This document shows positions 38,559 through 48,055 of a stretch of 64,000 bases of DNA, piece by piece. The DNA is from Paracoccaceae bacterium (GTDB lineage: Bacteria > Pseudomonadota > Alphaproteobacteria > Rhodobacterales > Rhodobacteraceae): NCBI GenBank assembly GCA_006226775.1, contig SBGD01000061.1:18875-82874 (forward strand), written 5' to 3'. The notes below the pieces were generated by a model. That model was not told the origin of the DNA. It saw nothing but the letters and a program-made list of their open reading frames with translations, and did no database searches. The position numbers were made by a program, and so were the translations under genes. The number at the start of each line of letters is the position of its first letter. Position 1 is the stretch's first letter.

Positions 38559-39968
38559 CTAGAAATCGAGGTATTTCGCGCTGGCATAGCCTTCGGCGCC
38601 CTTCGGCCCGGTGATACGAAACCACATCCAGTTTTCGTCTATACAGGCGCCAAGCGCGGCCCGGTCATAGGGCTGATGGGCATTGGCCGCGGCGCAAAGC
38701 GCGGCGCATTGGGCATGATCGGCGTGGCGGGTATCGGGCTCGGGATCGCGCGGCACGGGGAATGTGGCGCCCTTGGGCAATTCGTCGATCTTCGCGCTCT
38801 CGACATGAGGGTCGCGGCGCAAGGATGTGTAATTGTTGACGTTTATCACCTCGGCCTCGCCATCGTCGGATTGGCACGGGGTAGGGCGCGTCAGGGCGGG
38901 ATCCTCCTCGGGCAGGGCCGAGCCATCGGCCAGCGCGGCCAGCGGCGTCGCGGCAGGCACCATGGCCAGCGCCGGGATCGGCGCCCAGAGATAGAGCAGG
39001 TCGGGATCGCCGCAATCGGCCGGGCCGATGCCGATATCGGCCTCGCCGCGCGAGCCGCAGATCAGCGGCAGCGCCTCGGCGCCGCCCTGGGCGGCCAGCG
39101 TGGCGCTGCAGTCAAAGACATCACGGCTGGCGAATTGCAGGTCATAGCGGTCGCGCACCGCGCCGCCCGCGGTCCAGTTCGACACCGAGAGCGCGAAAAC
39201 CGCGTCATTGCGCGCGAAAACCACCTGGTCGCCGGCCAGCTGTCGCGGCCAGATCGTCAGGTTCTGGCAGGCGTGAAAGAAGGCGCGGTCGGACAGGGCC
39301 GGGGCCTTGAAACCGATGACCCCGATGCCCCAGCGGCCCGCCTTGTTGACGGTATCGATGGCGAGGCTTTCGGCATCGCCAAGGCTGCGGAGCGCCTCGA
39401 TCAGGTCGGCATCGAGAAAGGGCCGCGAGACATCGGGCCGCATCCGCGATGCCAGCGCGTGAAACCCCAGCATGGTCTGCACCAGCCCGTCCGCGCCGCC
39501 GTCGGGCGCGTCCCCGGCGGGCACTGCCGGTTGCGGACGCTGAAACGCCAGCGTGCCGCCGACATGCAATTGCCGGGAGGTGAGCCCGGAGGCCTGGCCC
39601 TGCGCCACCGTGCCGAACATGAAGACCAGCGCGCAAGTGCCTGAACAGGTGGCATCCTCGGCGATCACCGTGCCGATCCTCTCGGTCACCAGATGGCGCG
39701 CGATGGCCAGGCTTTCGCGGAAATCGCCGCCCGGGCTGTTGAGACAAAGCCGCTTCCAGCGCCCATCCTCGGGCCCATCCCAGGTTGCGGGGGGTGCAAG
39801 GTCGAGCGCGCGGATCGTGGCAAGATCGCCAGAGCCGATCTCACCCGAGAGCGTGGCGAGACAGACCCCGTCCTGGCCCGGGCCGATCTCCATCGCCACC
39901 GCACCGGAAAACGCCAATGAAACCAGGGAAATCGAGAGAGCGGTCAAAGCACGGATCACGACAGGCAC
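38559..39968 (-). CDS. Secreted protein with ClpP-like domain and C-terminal SH3-like tail
   Basis: About 469 residues from a GTG at 39968 (39959 is an alternative). A signal peptide (ALTALSISLVSLAFSGAVA) is followed by a ClpP/crotonase-like periplasmic module: LCLNSPGGDFRESLAIARHL, then GTVIAEDATCSGTCALVFMFG. This is typical of COG3904-type predicted periplasmic proteins. The usual CxSxC serine position reads CSGTC here, so protease activity is doubtful. The C-terminus (WMWFRITGPKGAEGYASAKYLDF) resembles a bacterial SH3 tail. The middle has an unusual cysteine content and no clear domain. Divergent from ilvD. Confidence 0.7.
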   Translation of the reverse strand: MPVVIRALTALSISLVSLAFSGAVAMEIGPGQDGVCLATLSGEIGSGDLATIRALDLAPPATWDGPEDGRWKRLCLNSPGGDFRESLAIARHLVTERIGTVIAEDATCSGTCALVFMFGTVAQGQASGLTSRQLHVGGTLAFQRPQPAVPAGDAPDGGADGLVQTMLGFHALASRMRPDVSRPFLDADLIEALRSLGDAESLAIDTVNKAGRWGIGVIGFKAPALSDRAFFHACQNLTIWPRQLAGDQVVFARNDAVFALSVSNWTAGGAVRDRYDLQFASRDVFDCSATLAAQGGAEALPLICGSRGEADIGIGPADCGDPDLLYLWAPIPALAMVPAATPLAALADGSALPEEDPALTRPTPCQSDDGEAEVINVNNYTSLRRDPHVESAKIDELPKGATFPVPRDPEPDTRHADHAQCAALCAAANAHQPYDRAALGACIDENWMWFRITGPKGAEGYASAKYLDF

Positions 39969-40109
39969 CCCATGCGCAGGTTGCGCCGAGCCTAGCGCGC
40001 AAGCGATCGCCGGATCAAGGTTCTTGCGGCGCACATGGCTCGAAACCCGGCGCGGGATGTGACAGGGTGCTGGCGGGCGGGACATGGCCAGCCTACACGT
40101 CTATATCCT

Positions 40110-40123
40110 ATAATCGGTATTAT
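40110..40123. promoter_or_regulatory. AT-rich inverted repeat upstream of ilvD
   Basis: ATAAT-CGGT-ATTAT in an unusually AT-rich patch of the 254-bp divergent spacer, 100 bp before ilvD. It includes TATAAT at 40109-40114. It may be a promoter or operator; no good -35 pairs with it. Confidence 0.25.
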
Positions 40124-40222
40124 GTAACTACTGTGGGTGCGGAAACGCCTATTTGACTGGCCTGCTCTTGCCTTTGCGCCGCGAATATTGTTCCTGTGCC
40201 TCAAATCGAAAAGGAACGCCCC

Positions 40223-42058
40223 ATGCCCCATTATCGCTCCCGCACTTCGACCCACGGACGCAACATGGCCGGCGCGCGCGGGCTTTGGCGCGCGACGGGC
40301 ATGAAGGATGACGACTTCGGCAAGCCGATCATCGCCATAGTCAACTCCTTCACCCAGTTCGTGCCCGGTCACGTCCACCTCAAGGATCTCGGCCAGATGG
40401 TCGCGCGCGAGGTCGAGGCCGCCGGTGGTGTCGCCAAGGAATTCAACACCATCGCCGTCGATGACGGCATCGCCATGGGCCATGACGGGATGCTCTATTC
40501 CTTGCCCTCGCGCGAGGTCATTGCCGACAGCGTCGAATACATGGTCAACGCCCATTGCGCCGATGCCATGGTCTGCATCTCGAACTGCGACAAGATCACG
40601 CCCGGCATGCTGATGGCCGCCATGCGCCTGAACGTCCCGGCGATTTTCGTCTCGGGCGGCCCGATGGAGGCCGGCAAGATCGATATCGCCGACCTCGACA
40701 TGAAGAAGATCGACCTGGTGGATGCCATGGTGGCCGCGGCCTCGGACACGCTGACCGATGCGCAGGTCCAGCATATCGAGGAGAACGCCTGTCCGACCTG
40801 CGGGTCGTGCTCGGGGATGTTCACCGCCAACTCGATGAACTGTCTCGCCGAGGCGCTGGGCCTGGCGCTGCCGGGCAATGGCTCGACGCTGGCGACGCAT
40901 TCCGACCGCAAGAACCTGTTCCTGCAGGCCGGACGGCAGATCGTCGAGATCACCAAGCGCCACTATCAGCTTGAAGAGAAAGGCTTTCTGCCGCGCGAGA
41001 TCGCGACATTTGAGGCCTTCGAGAACGCCATGAGCCTCGATATCGCCATGGGCGGGTCGACCAATACGGTGCTGCACCTGCTGGCGATTGCCCATGAGGG
41101 CGAGATCGATTTCACCATGCAGGACATCGACCGGCTGAGCCGCAAGGTGCCCTGTCTGTGCAAGGTCTCGCCGAATACCGAGAACGTGCACATGGAGGAT
41201 GTCCATCGCGCGGGCGGGATTTTCTCAATCCTGGGAGAGCTTTACCGGGCGAACCTCTTGCATGGCGACACCAGCACGGTGCATAGCGCCACCATGGCCG
41301 AGGCCATCGGGCACTGGGACATCAAGATCGCCAACAACCCCGAGGCCGAGCAGCTCTTCAAGGCCGCCCCCGGCGGCGTGCGCACGACGGAAGCCTTCAG
41401 CCAGTCCAACCGGTTCAAGGACCTCGACACCGACCGCGAGAATGGCGTGATCCGCTCGAAGGAGCATGCCTTCAGCCAGGACGGCGGGTTGGCGGTGCTC
41501 TACGGCAATATCGCCAAGGACGGCTGTATCGTGAAGACCGCCGGTGTCGACGCCAGCATCCTGAAATTCACCGGCACCGCCTATGTCTGCGAAAGCCAGG
41601 ACCAGGCGGTGAGCGATATCCTGACCGGCAAGGTCAAGGCGGGCGACGTGGTGGTGATCCGCTATGAAGGCCCGCGCGGTGGCCCGGGGATGCAGGAGAT
41701 GCTCTATCCGACGAGCTATCTGAAATCCAAAGGCCTGGGCAAGGATTGTGCGCTTCTGACCGACGGGCGGTTCTCGGGCGGCACCTCGGGGCTGTCGATC
41801 GGCCATGTCTCGCCGGAGGCGGCCGAGGGCGGCACCATCGGGTTGGTGGAACAGGGCGACAGGATCGAGATCGACATCCCCGAACGCTCGATTCACCTGG
41901 CGGTCGACGATGCGGTGCTGGCCGCACGGCGCGAGAAACGCGATGCGGAAGGCTGGCACCCGGCACAGCCGCGCAAGCGCAAGGTGTCGACCGCGCTGAA
42001 GGCCTATGCCAAGCTCGCCACTTCCGCCGCGCGCGGCGCGGTGCGCGTGGTCGACTGA
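40223..42058 (+). CDS. ilvD: Dihydroxy-acid dehydratase
   Basis: 611 residues. Makes the 2-keto acid precursors of Val, Leu and Ile. Iron-sulfur/active-site motifs are [13 protein letters not shown] and [43 protein letters not shown] is also conserved. The ATG at 40223 has AAAAGGAA upstream and gives the family N-terminus ([19 protein letters not shown]); the in-frame start at 40196 is not needed. Confidence 0.97.
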   Translation: MPHYRSRTSTHGRNMAGARGLWRATGMKDDDFGKPIIAIVNSFTQFVPGHVHLKDLGQMVAREVEAAGGVAKEFNTIAVDDGIAMGHDGMLYSLPSREVIADSVEYMVNAHCADAMVCISNCDKITPGMLMAAMRLNVPAIFVSGGPMEAGKIDIADLDMKKIDLVDAMVAAASDTLTDAQVQHIEENACPTCGSCSGMFTANSMNCLAEALGLALPGNGSTLATHSDRKNLFLQAGRQIVEITKRHYQLEEKGFLPREIATFEAFENAMSLDIAMGGSTNTVLHLLAIAHEGEIDFTMQDIDRLSRKVPCLCKVSPNTENVHMEDVHRAGGIFSILGELYRANLLHGDTSTVHSATMAEAIGHWDIKIANNPEAEQLFKAAPGGVRTTEAFSQSNRFKDLDTDRENGVIRSKEHAFSQDGGLAVLYGNIAKDGCIVKTAGVDASILKFTGTAYVCESQDQAVSDILTGKVKAGDVVVIRYEGPRGGPGMQEMLYPTSYLKSKGLGKDCALLTDGRFSGGTSGLSIGHVSPEAAEGGTIGLVEQGDRIEIDIPERSIHLAVDDAVLAARREKRDAEGWHPAQPRKRKVSTALKAYAKLATSAARGAVRVVD

Positions 42059-42208
42059 CGCTTCGGGGGCCGGTGATCCGGCCCCTGCCCCGCATTTTTC
42101 TGGACAGATCCGCGTCGCACTGTCTAATGAGGCCAACCCAAACGACAGACCCGGGTCCCGAGGGGCATGTCCGTCCCGCAGGCGGCCCGCGCGACAGGAG
42201 CCCACCGA

Positions 42209-42970
42209 ATGCGCGACACCCGGAACGCCTATCTTCTGGACCTGACCAATGCCCCCTCGATCGAGCGGCTCTGGGACATGCACGCGCGCCGCATGGCCGA
42301 CTACGGCTTTGACCGGCTGATCTACGGCTTCACCTATTACCGCACGGAGACCTCGCTGGGCGATCCCAACGATTTCCTGATGCTGACCAATCACGAGGCC
42401 GCCTATACCGACGAATTTCTCGGCAACGGGCTTTACAAGAACGCGCCGATGACCCGTTGGGCGATGGATCACGAAGGCGTCGCCAGTTGGCGCATGGTGC
42501 GGGAACTGGCCGAACAGGGCGCGCTGTCGGACGAGGAACTGGCGGTGGTGCAGTTCAACGCCAGGATGGGCGTGACCGTGGGCTACACGATCTCGTTCAA
42601 GGCGGTGTCGCAACGCTCGAAAGGCGCCATCGCGCTGACCGCCGCGCCGGGGATGAGCCAGGACGAGGCCGATGCGGTCTGGGCCGAGCATGGCGATGAC
42701 ATCGTCATCATGAACAACGTCGCGCACCTGAAGATCCTCACCCTGCCCTTCACCGGGCTTGGCAAACCGCTGACCCCGCGCCAGCGCGAGGCGCTGCAAT
42801 GGGTCGGCGACGGCAAGACCACCCAGGACATCGCGCTGCTCATGGGGCTGACCGCGGCCACGGTGGAAAAGCACCTGCGCCTCGCGCGCGAGGCGCTGAA
42901 CGTCGAAACCACGGCGCAGGCGGTGCTGAAAGCCTCGTTCCAGAATCAGATGTTCGTGCTGGATCTGTGA
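42209..42970 (+). CDS. LuxR-family regulator with autoinducer-binding-type N-terminus (solo)
   Basis: 253 residues. The N-terminal 170 residues resemble an autoinducer-binding domain (FDRLIYGFTYYRTE, YKNAPMTRWAMDHEGVASW, NARMGVTVGYTISF). The C-terminal LuxR helix-turn-helix is clear (LTPRQREALQWVGDGKTTQDIALLMGLTAATVEKHLRLAREAL). The usual YxDP ligand-contact motif reads YKNAP, so a classic acyl-homoserine lactone may not be the ligand. No luxI is in the window. ATG 42209 follows ACAGGAG. Immediately downstream lie a 20-bp palindrome and a structured RNA candidate. Confidence 0.85.
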   Translation: MRDTRNAYLLDLTNAPSIERLWDMHARRMADYGFDRLIYGFTYYRTETSLGDPNDFLMLTNHEAAYTDEFLGNGLYKNAPMTRWAMDHEGVASWRMVRELAEQGALSDEELAVVQFNARMGVTVGYTISFKAVSQRSKGAIALTAAPGMSQDEADAVWAEHGDDIVIMNNVAHLKILTLPFTGLGKPLTPRQREALQWVGDGKTTQDIALLMGLTAATVEKHLRLAREALNVETTAQAVLKASFQNQMFVLDL

Positions 42971-43014
42971 GCCCAGCCGAAGCGCTTTCACCCTTCACGC
43001 TTTTTTCACGATCC

Positions 43015-43024
43015 AAAGCGCTTT
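43015..43024. promoter_or_regulatory. AAAGCGCTTT palindrome
   Basis: A perfect 10-bp palindrome 45 bp after the LuxR-type gene. The same word stands at 12885-12894. Together with AGCGCTTT at 42981-42988 it could also form a long-loop hairpin at the 3' end of the regulator mRNA. Confidence 0.3.
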
Positions 43025-43035
43025 GAAGGGGGGTC

Positions 43036-43055
43036 TTTCCCCAGGGGTAGGGAAA
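43036..43055. promoter_or_regulatory. 20-bp inverted repeat, candidate LuxR-type operator
   Basis: TTTCCC-N8-GGGAAA, perfectly symmetric in its arms and 20 bp long, the size of known lux-type boxes. Its centre is about 42 bp before the inferred 5' end of the structured RNA, the spacing at which LuxR-type proteins usually activate. The placement is inferred; no binding data. Confidence 0.4.
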
Positions 43056-43089
43056 ACCACACTTCATTACGCAAGGGAAATGGTGCACT

Positions 43090-43316
43090 CTACAAGGGTT
43101 CCGTGAGTGGTGGCAATTCAGCCAGGGAACGTCAGGACAGTGCCCCTTGCGATTTCAAGGTTCCGCTGTTCTGCCCGGGAAACCGGACGGTCGGTTTGAA
43201 GTGAATATTCTCGCTTCAGACCGGCCACCTCGGGTCGCGCCGTCTCATCCCCATTAGTCCGGGGCGATCTGACAAGGCGGAGCTGGCGGTCGCAGCCAGC
43301 TCCGCATTTCTTTTCC
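43090..43316 (+). ncRNA. Candidate structured small RNA with Rho-independent terminator
   Basis: Five hairpins follow one another. H1: GTTCC 43098-43102 with GGAAC 43126-43130, inner TGGC/GCCA. H2: 43133-43149 with 43156-43173 (10 bp plus 5 bp, two G-U pairs). A CCGG-GAAA-CCGG stem at 43175-43186 has a GNRA tetraloop. H3: 43189-43201 with 43214-43226, 13 bp with two G-U pairs. H4: 43242-43273. The last is a perfect 11-bp terminator stem (43277-43287 with 43295-43305) followed by ATTTCTTTT. No protein frame fits. It is not 6S, SRP, tmRNA or RNase P by motif. The 5' end is uncertain. It could be the 3' UTR of the LuxR gene instead. Confidence 0.6.
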
Positions 43317-43437
43317 GAAACATGGTTTTGTCAGGGAACCCGGCCCAGGCGTTTGCGGTCCGTCCCTGGTGGCGAAAGGCGATGCGGGATCGGCCTGTCG
43401 CAGGTGGGGCCCCGCGTCGCCGCGCGGCCCCGAACCT

Positions 43438-44319
43438 TCAGCCCTGAGCGGCCTTGGCGACTTCGGCGGCGAAGTCTTCGGCCTTCTTCTCGATGCCTTC
43501 GCCCACTTCCAGGCGGACATAGCCGAGGATCTCGACACCGGCGGCCTTGGCGGCGGCTTCGACGGTATTGTCGGGATCGACGACGAAGGCCTGGTTCAGC
43601 AGGGTGATCTCGGCGAGGAACTTCTTCATCCGGCCTTCGATCATCTTCTCGATCACCTGCTCCGGCTTGCCGGATTCGCGGGCGATGTCGATCTGGATCT
43701 GGCGTTCCTTCTCGACCACTGCCGGGTCCAGCGCCTCGACGTTCAGCGCCTGCGGGCGCGGATCGGCGGCGGCGACGTGCATCGCGACCTGGCGGCCAAA
43801 GGCCTCGTTTTCAGCCGAGAGCGCGACCAGCACACCGATCTTGCCCATGCCTTCGGCGGCGGCATTGTGGACATAGGACACCACCGAGGCGCCCTCGACG
43901 CGGGCCATGCGGCGCAGCGACATGTTCTCGCCGATGGTGGCGATCTTGTCGGTGATCGTCTCGGCGACGGTCTTGCCGCCCAGATCGGCCTGGGCCAGTT
44001 CCTCGACGTTCGCGGCGTTCAGCGCGGCATTGGCAATGTCGGAGACCATGGTCTGGAACTCGGCGTTCTTGCCGACGAAGTCGGTTTCCGAGTTCACCTC
44101 GACCGCGACGCCCTTGCCACCCTCGACCTTGACGGCCACCAGGCCCTCGGCGGCGGTGCGGCCGGATTTCTTGGCGGCCTTCGCCAGGCCCTTGGTGCGC
44201 AGCCAGTCGACCGCGGCGTCCATGTCGCCATCGGTCTCGGTCAGCGCCTTCTTGGCGTCCATCATGCCTGCGCCGGTCATCTCGCGCAGTTCTTTCACCT
44301 GTTTCGCAGAAATCGCCAT
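43438..44319 (-). CDS. tsf: Translation elongation factor Ts
   Basis: 293 residues. Nucleotide exchange factor for EF-Tu. N-terminal UBA-like [34 protein letters not shown] and the core [14 protein letters not shown] are diagnostic. GAGGAG lies before the ATG at 44319; the frame extending to 44334 is spurious. It follows rpsB on the minus strand by 96 bp, the classical rpsB-tsf pair. Confidence 0.97.
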   Translation of the reverse strand: MAISAKQVKELREMTGAGMMDAKKALTETDGDMDAAVDWLRTKGLAKAAKKSGRTAAEGLVAVKVEGGKGVAVEVNSETDFVGKNAEFQTMVSDIANAALNAANVEELAQADLGGKTVAETITDKIATIGENMSLRRMARVEGASVVSYVHNAAAEGMGKIGVLVALSAENEAFGRQVAMHVAAADPRPQALNVEALDPAVVEKERQIQIDIARESGKPEQVIEKMIEGRMKKFLAEITLLNQAFVVDPDNTVEAAAKAAGVEILGYVRLEVGEGIEKKAEDFAAEVAKAAQG

Positions 44320-44415
44320 CTTGGCTCTCCTCATCTCGAAAGGGTTTGGGGGGCAAAGCTGGCTCTGCCCCCGTCAATCGGACTCACCCGCGTCGCGCGA
44401 TGCGACCGGCCGGTC

Positions 44416-45201
44416 TCAGCTTTCCGCCGGAGCCTCGGCAGGGGCCGCTTCGGCCACGACTTCCTCGGCCGGGGCTTCTTCCATGGCGCCGATGTCGACA
44501 CCGGCAGCGCCGAGCTGGGCCGACATGCCGTCAAGGGCTGCACGGCTGGCCAGGTCGCAATAGAGCGCGATGGCGCGGGCGGCGTCGTCGTTGCCGGGGA
44601 TGATGTAGTCCACGCCATCGGGCGAGCAGTTGGTGTCGACGATGGCGACCACCGGGATGCCCAGCTTGTTGGCCTCGGCCACGGCCAGCGCTTCCTTCTT
44701 GACGTCGATGACGAAGAGCAGATCGGGCACGCCGCCCATTTCGCGGATCCCGCCAAGCGAGGCTTCCAGCTTGGTCTGGTCACGCTCCATGCCCAGGCGC
44801 TCTTTCTTGGTCAGGCCCTCGGCGCCGCCTTCCATCTTCTCGTCGATCGACTTCAGACGCGCGATCGACTGCGACACGGTCTTCCAGTTGGTCAGCGTGC
44901 CACCCAGCCAGCGGTGGTTCATGTAATACTGCGCGCATTTCTCGGCGGCTTCGGCGACGGGCGCCGAGGCCTGGCGCTTGGTGCCGACAAACAGCACCCG
45001 GCCGCCCTTGGCGACGGTGTCGCGGATCGCCTGCAGCGCATGGTCCAGCATCGGGACGGTCTGCGTCAGGTCCATGATATGGATGCCGTTGCGCGCGCCA
45101 TAGATATAGGGCCCCATGCGGGGGTTCCAACGCTGCGTCTGGTGGCCGAAGTGAACGCCAGCTTCCAGCAGCTGACGCATGGTGAACTCGGGAAGAGCCA
45201 T
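44416..45201 (-). CDS. rpsB: 30S ribosomal protein S2
   Basis: 261 residues. Begins [29 protein letters not shown], the family N-terminus; [15 protein letters not shown] sequence ([11 protein letters not shown]) and [33 protein letters not shown] are diagnostic. The C-terminal tail is Ala/Glu-rich, common in alphaproteobacteria. GGAAAGGAAAG lies before the ATG. The 250-bp spacer to the first RTX gene is divergent and carries both promoters. Confidence 0.97.
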   Translation of the reverse strand: MALPEFTMRQLLEAGVHFGHQTQRWNPRMGPYIYGARNGIHIMDLTQTVPMLDHALQAIRDTVAKGGRVLFVGTKRQASAPVAEAAEKCAQYYMNHRWLGGTLTNWKTVSQSIARLKSIDEKMEGGAEGLTKKERLGMERDQTKLEASLGGIREMGGVPDLLFVIDVKKEALAVAEANKLGIPVVAIVDTNCSPDGVDYIIPGNDDAARAIALYCDLASRAALDGMSAQLGAAGVDIGAMEEAPAEEVVAEAAPAEAPAES

Positions 45202-45382
45202 GCTTTCTTTCCTTTCCGGTTTACGCCTCGGTGCGGGGAGAGAAGCGGAGTGCTTCAACCGGTGGACGTTCAGGGATGTCTCCCCCGAAGGCCCGCCCGC
45301 ACCTGCGGATTTGAATGTCGCGCGTATAGACGCATTGCCGGGGGCGCGCAAGGGGCGCCGGCTGCGACATCGGGGCAATCCG

Positions 45383-45411
45383 TTGACAGACGTGCCGCGC
45401 GGCCTCATTCT
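45383..45411 (+). promoter_or_regulatory. Promoter candidate for the RTX cluster
   Basis: TTGACA (45383-45388), 17 nt, CATTCT (45406-45411), 42 bp before the first RTX start codon. The -35 is perfect and the -10 weak. Confidence 0.4.
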
Positions 45412-45452
45412 GAATAGATTACCTGAACGATTTTTCATTGAGGAGTTGCGCC

Positions 45453-46640
45453 ATGTCCGATGCCTTTGCGCGTTTCATCACCGATTTCCTTGCCGCGGTG
45501 CCCGATTACTCGGCGCCCTTTGCCGCCGATGGCGGGCCCGGCGACGACAGCTATACCGGCGACGACGGGCCCGATGTCTATGCCGGAGGGCTGGGCGACG
45601 ACAGCATCTCTGGGATGGGCGGCGACGACCAGCTATACGGCAATTCCGGCAATGACACCCTGAACGGCGGCACCGGCAACGATTACCTCAGCGGCTATTC
45701 CGGCTTTGACCAATTGAACGGCGATGCGGGCGAGGACACCCTGCACGGCGGCAGCCAGAACGACACGCTGGACGGCGGGCCGGGCGACGATGTGCTGTCC
45801 GGCGGGACCGGCTGGGATTCGCTCTTCGGCCATGACGGCAACGACTCGCTTTACGGCAACAGCGGCGAGGACACGCTGAACGGCGGTCGCGGCGACGATT
45901 ACCTGAGCGGTTATTCCGGGCGCGATCTGCTGGGCGGTGTGGAAGGCAACGACACGCTTCTGGGCGGCAACGGCCATGACAGCCTGCGCGGCGGCAGCGG
46001 GGACGACTGGCTGTCGGGCGGGCGCGACAACGACAACCTGCTGGGCGGAACCGGCAATGACTCGCTTTATGGCAACTCCGGCAATGACTGGCTGATCGGC
46101 GATGAGGGCGACGATTACCTCAGCGGGTATGACGGATCGGACAACTTGGAAGGCGGCGCCGGCAATGACTATCTTCTGGGCGGCACCGACCACGATCAGC
46201 TTTCGGGCGATGACGGCGATGACACCCTGTTCGGCAACAGTGGCGATGACGTGATCACCGGCGGCGGTGGCGCCGACTACATGAGCGGCTATACCGGCAG
46301 CGATATCTTCATCGACGCAGGCGCCGGCGACACGATCCGCAGCGGCAGCGGCAATGACGAGATCTGGGTCGGGCTGTTCGACGGCGCGCTGATCGTTCGG
46401 GATTTTGATCCGGCGACGGACGAGATCATCTTCCGCGACGACGTGAACTTCGGCCAGTCGGTCGATTACGTGGACGATCCGCTCAGCCTCGACAATGCCA
46501 CGCAGGTGGGCGACGACGTGGTTTTCGAGATCGCGCTGCGCAACAACACCACCGGCGAGGACTGGACGCTGGTCCTGATCCTGGAAGACACCCAGCTCGG
46601 CGCTTTCGACGGCTCGGAGCTTGACGGTTTCTGGACCTGA
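45453..46640 (+). CDS. RTX calcium-binding protein 1
   Basis: 395 residues. A short N-terminal tag of about 30 residues ([20 protein letters not shown]) is followed by about 280 residues of GGxGxDx(L/I) nonapeptides, the calcium-binding beta-roll of type I-secreted RTX proteins. A non-repetitive tail of about 100 residues carries [11 protein letters not shown] and VGDDVVFEI. The repeats fall into blocks of eight nonapeptides starting LYGNSG. No Sec signal peptide. GAGGAG lies before the ATG. No enzyme domain is present, so its role is unknown. Confidence 0.85.
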   Translation: MSDAFARFITDFLAAVPDYSAPFAADGGPGDDSYTGDDGPDVYAGGLGDDSISGMGGDDQLYGNSGNDTLNGGTGNDYLSGYSGFDQLNGDAGEDTLHGGSQNDTLDGGPGDDVLSGGTGWDSLFGHDGNDSLYGNSGEDTLNGGRGDDYLSGYSGRDLLGGVEGNDTLLGGNGHDSLRGGSGDDWLSGGRDNDNLLGGTGNDSLYGNSGNDWLIGDEGDDYLSGYDGSDNLEGGAGNDYLLGGTDHDQLSGDDGDDTLFGNSGDDVITGGGGADYMSGYTGSDIFIDAGAGDTIRSGSGNDEIWVGLFDGALIVRDFDPATDEIIFRDDVNFGQSVDYVDDPLSLDNATQVGDDVVFEIALRNNTTGEDWTLVLILEDTQLGAFDGSELDGFWT

Positions 46641-46823
46641 GCGGTGCGGAACCGGGTTGGCGCCGCATCGATCTGTGATCCCGCCCGGTCTGTTCCCCGG
46701 GTGAACTTCAACGAGCCTTGCCCGGGCGGCGTCCTGCGTGCCTGAGCCTTGCGGGGGGCGAACCCGGCCCCTGCCCGCCTTGCATTGCCCTTGAGCCAAA
46801 GTCATCAAACGGAGACCCAAGTC

Positions 46824-47897
46824 ATGGATATTTTCAACCGCAGCGCCGCAGCGCCCTTCTTCGCCGCGCTTTTCCCGCCGGCCTCGGCCATTCCCGGCGG
46901 CGGATCCGGCGATGATGTCTGGACCGGCAACGGCTATGACAACAGCTACCAGGGGGGCCTGGGCAACGACTGGCTGAACGGGCTGGGCGGCAATGACAAC
47001 CTCTATGGCAATTCCGACCATGACACGCTCTGGGGCGGCACCGGCGACGATTATCTCAGCGGCTATACCGGCATGGACGAGATCCACGGCGAGTCCGGCA
47101 ACGACACGCTTCTGGGCGACGGCGATGCCGATACGCTCGATGGCGGCGAGGGCGACGACTGGATTTCCGGCGGTCTCGACAATGACCAGATCTTCGGCTC
47201 CGCGGGCAACGACACGATCTACGGCAATTCCGGCCGCGACACGATCGAAGGCGGCGCGGGCGACGATTTCATCAGCGGCCATACCGGCCATGACCTGCTG
47301 TTCGGACACAGCGGCAACGACACCATCCTCGGCGGCAATGGCAATGACTCGGTCTACGGCAATGCCGGCGACGACTGGATCAATGCCGGCAATCTGAACG
47401 ATTCCGTGAATGGCGGGGACGGCGACGATTTCATTCTCGGCGGGCGCGGCGACGATACCGTCACCGGCGATACCGGCGACGATTCGCTTTACGGCAACAG
47501 CGGCAATGACGAATTGCACGGCGGCGGCGGCAGCGATTACATGAGCGGGTTTTCCGGCGACGATGATTTCTATATCGGCGACTGGTATTCCAACGATCAC
47601 GACACGGTTTCGGGCGGATCCGGCGCGGACGAATTCTTTTTCTTTTTCTCCGCGGGCAGCCAGACGATTACCGATTTCAACCCGGACGAGGATATTCTCT
47701 ACCTGAAATACGATGAATACACCGGCTATATCGGCGACCCGATGGAAAATGCCGCACAGGTGGGCGACGACGTGGTCTTTACCCTGCGATGGTACGACGT
47801 GTTCGAGCCCAACGATGTCTATACACAGACGATCATCCTTGAAAACCAAGTGCTTGCCGATCTGACCGGCGACATTTTCGGCGGCTCCTGGGCCTGA
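46824..47897 (+). CDS. RTX calcium-binding protein 2
   Basis: 357 residues. N-terminal tag MDIFNRSAAAPFFAALFPPAS, then nonapeptide beta-roll from about residue 28 to 255, then a tail beginning [28 protein letters not shown] with [35 protein letters not shown]. That tail recurs in the next three paralogues and may contain the type I secretion signal. AACGGAGAC precedes the ATG. The 183-bp spacer upstream holds no gene. Confidence 0.85.
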   Translation: MDIFNRSAAAPFFAALFPPASAIPGGGSGDDVWTGNGYDNSYQGGLGNDWLNGLGGNDNLYGNSDHDTLWGGTGDDYLSGYTGMDEIHGESGNDTLLGDGDADTLDGGEGDDWISGGLDNDQIFGSAGNDTIYGNSGRDTIEGGAGDDFISGHTGHDLLFGHSGNDTILGGNGNDSVYGNAGDDWINAGNLNDSVNGGDGDDFILGGRGDDTVTGDTGDDSLYGNSGNDELHGGGGSDYMSGFSGDDDFYIGDWYSNDHDTVSGGSGADEFFFFFSAGSQTITDFNPDEDILYLKYDEYTGYIGDPMENAAQVGDDVVFTLRWYDVFEPNDVYTQTIILENQVLADLTGDIFGGSWA

Positions 47898-48055
47898 TCC
47901 GGTCGGAAATTCCGGGATTGACCGGCTTGCATCGCGGTTTTTTGCTGCTAACCTGAACCGAGCGTTTCAGGTCCGCCCGCAAGGGGCGATCGTTTCGCCC
48001 CGGCGATGGAAAGTCCGTGCGCCACATCTGATCCTCTGAAAACAGGAGACTGCGC

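Noticed and set aside
43090..43316. Assignment of the structured RNA as 6S RNA, SRP RNA, tmRNA or RNase P RNA
   Set aside because: There is no long central-bulge rod as in 6S, no SRP GGAA-loop core, no tRNA-like or tag parts, and it is too short for RNase P without its conserved core. It is left unassigned.
45633..47849. A 738-codon minus-strand frame rich in VIAG repeats opposite the RTX genes
   Set aside because: The repetitive translation is simply the reverse complement of GGxGxD codons. It has no start signal and no tag, while the plus strand has ribosome sites and a coherent family tail.
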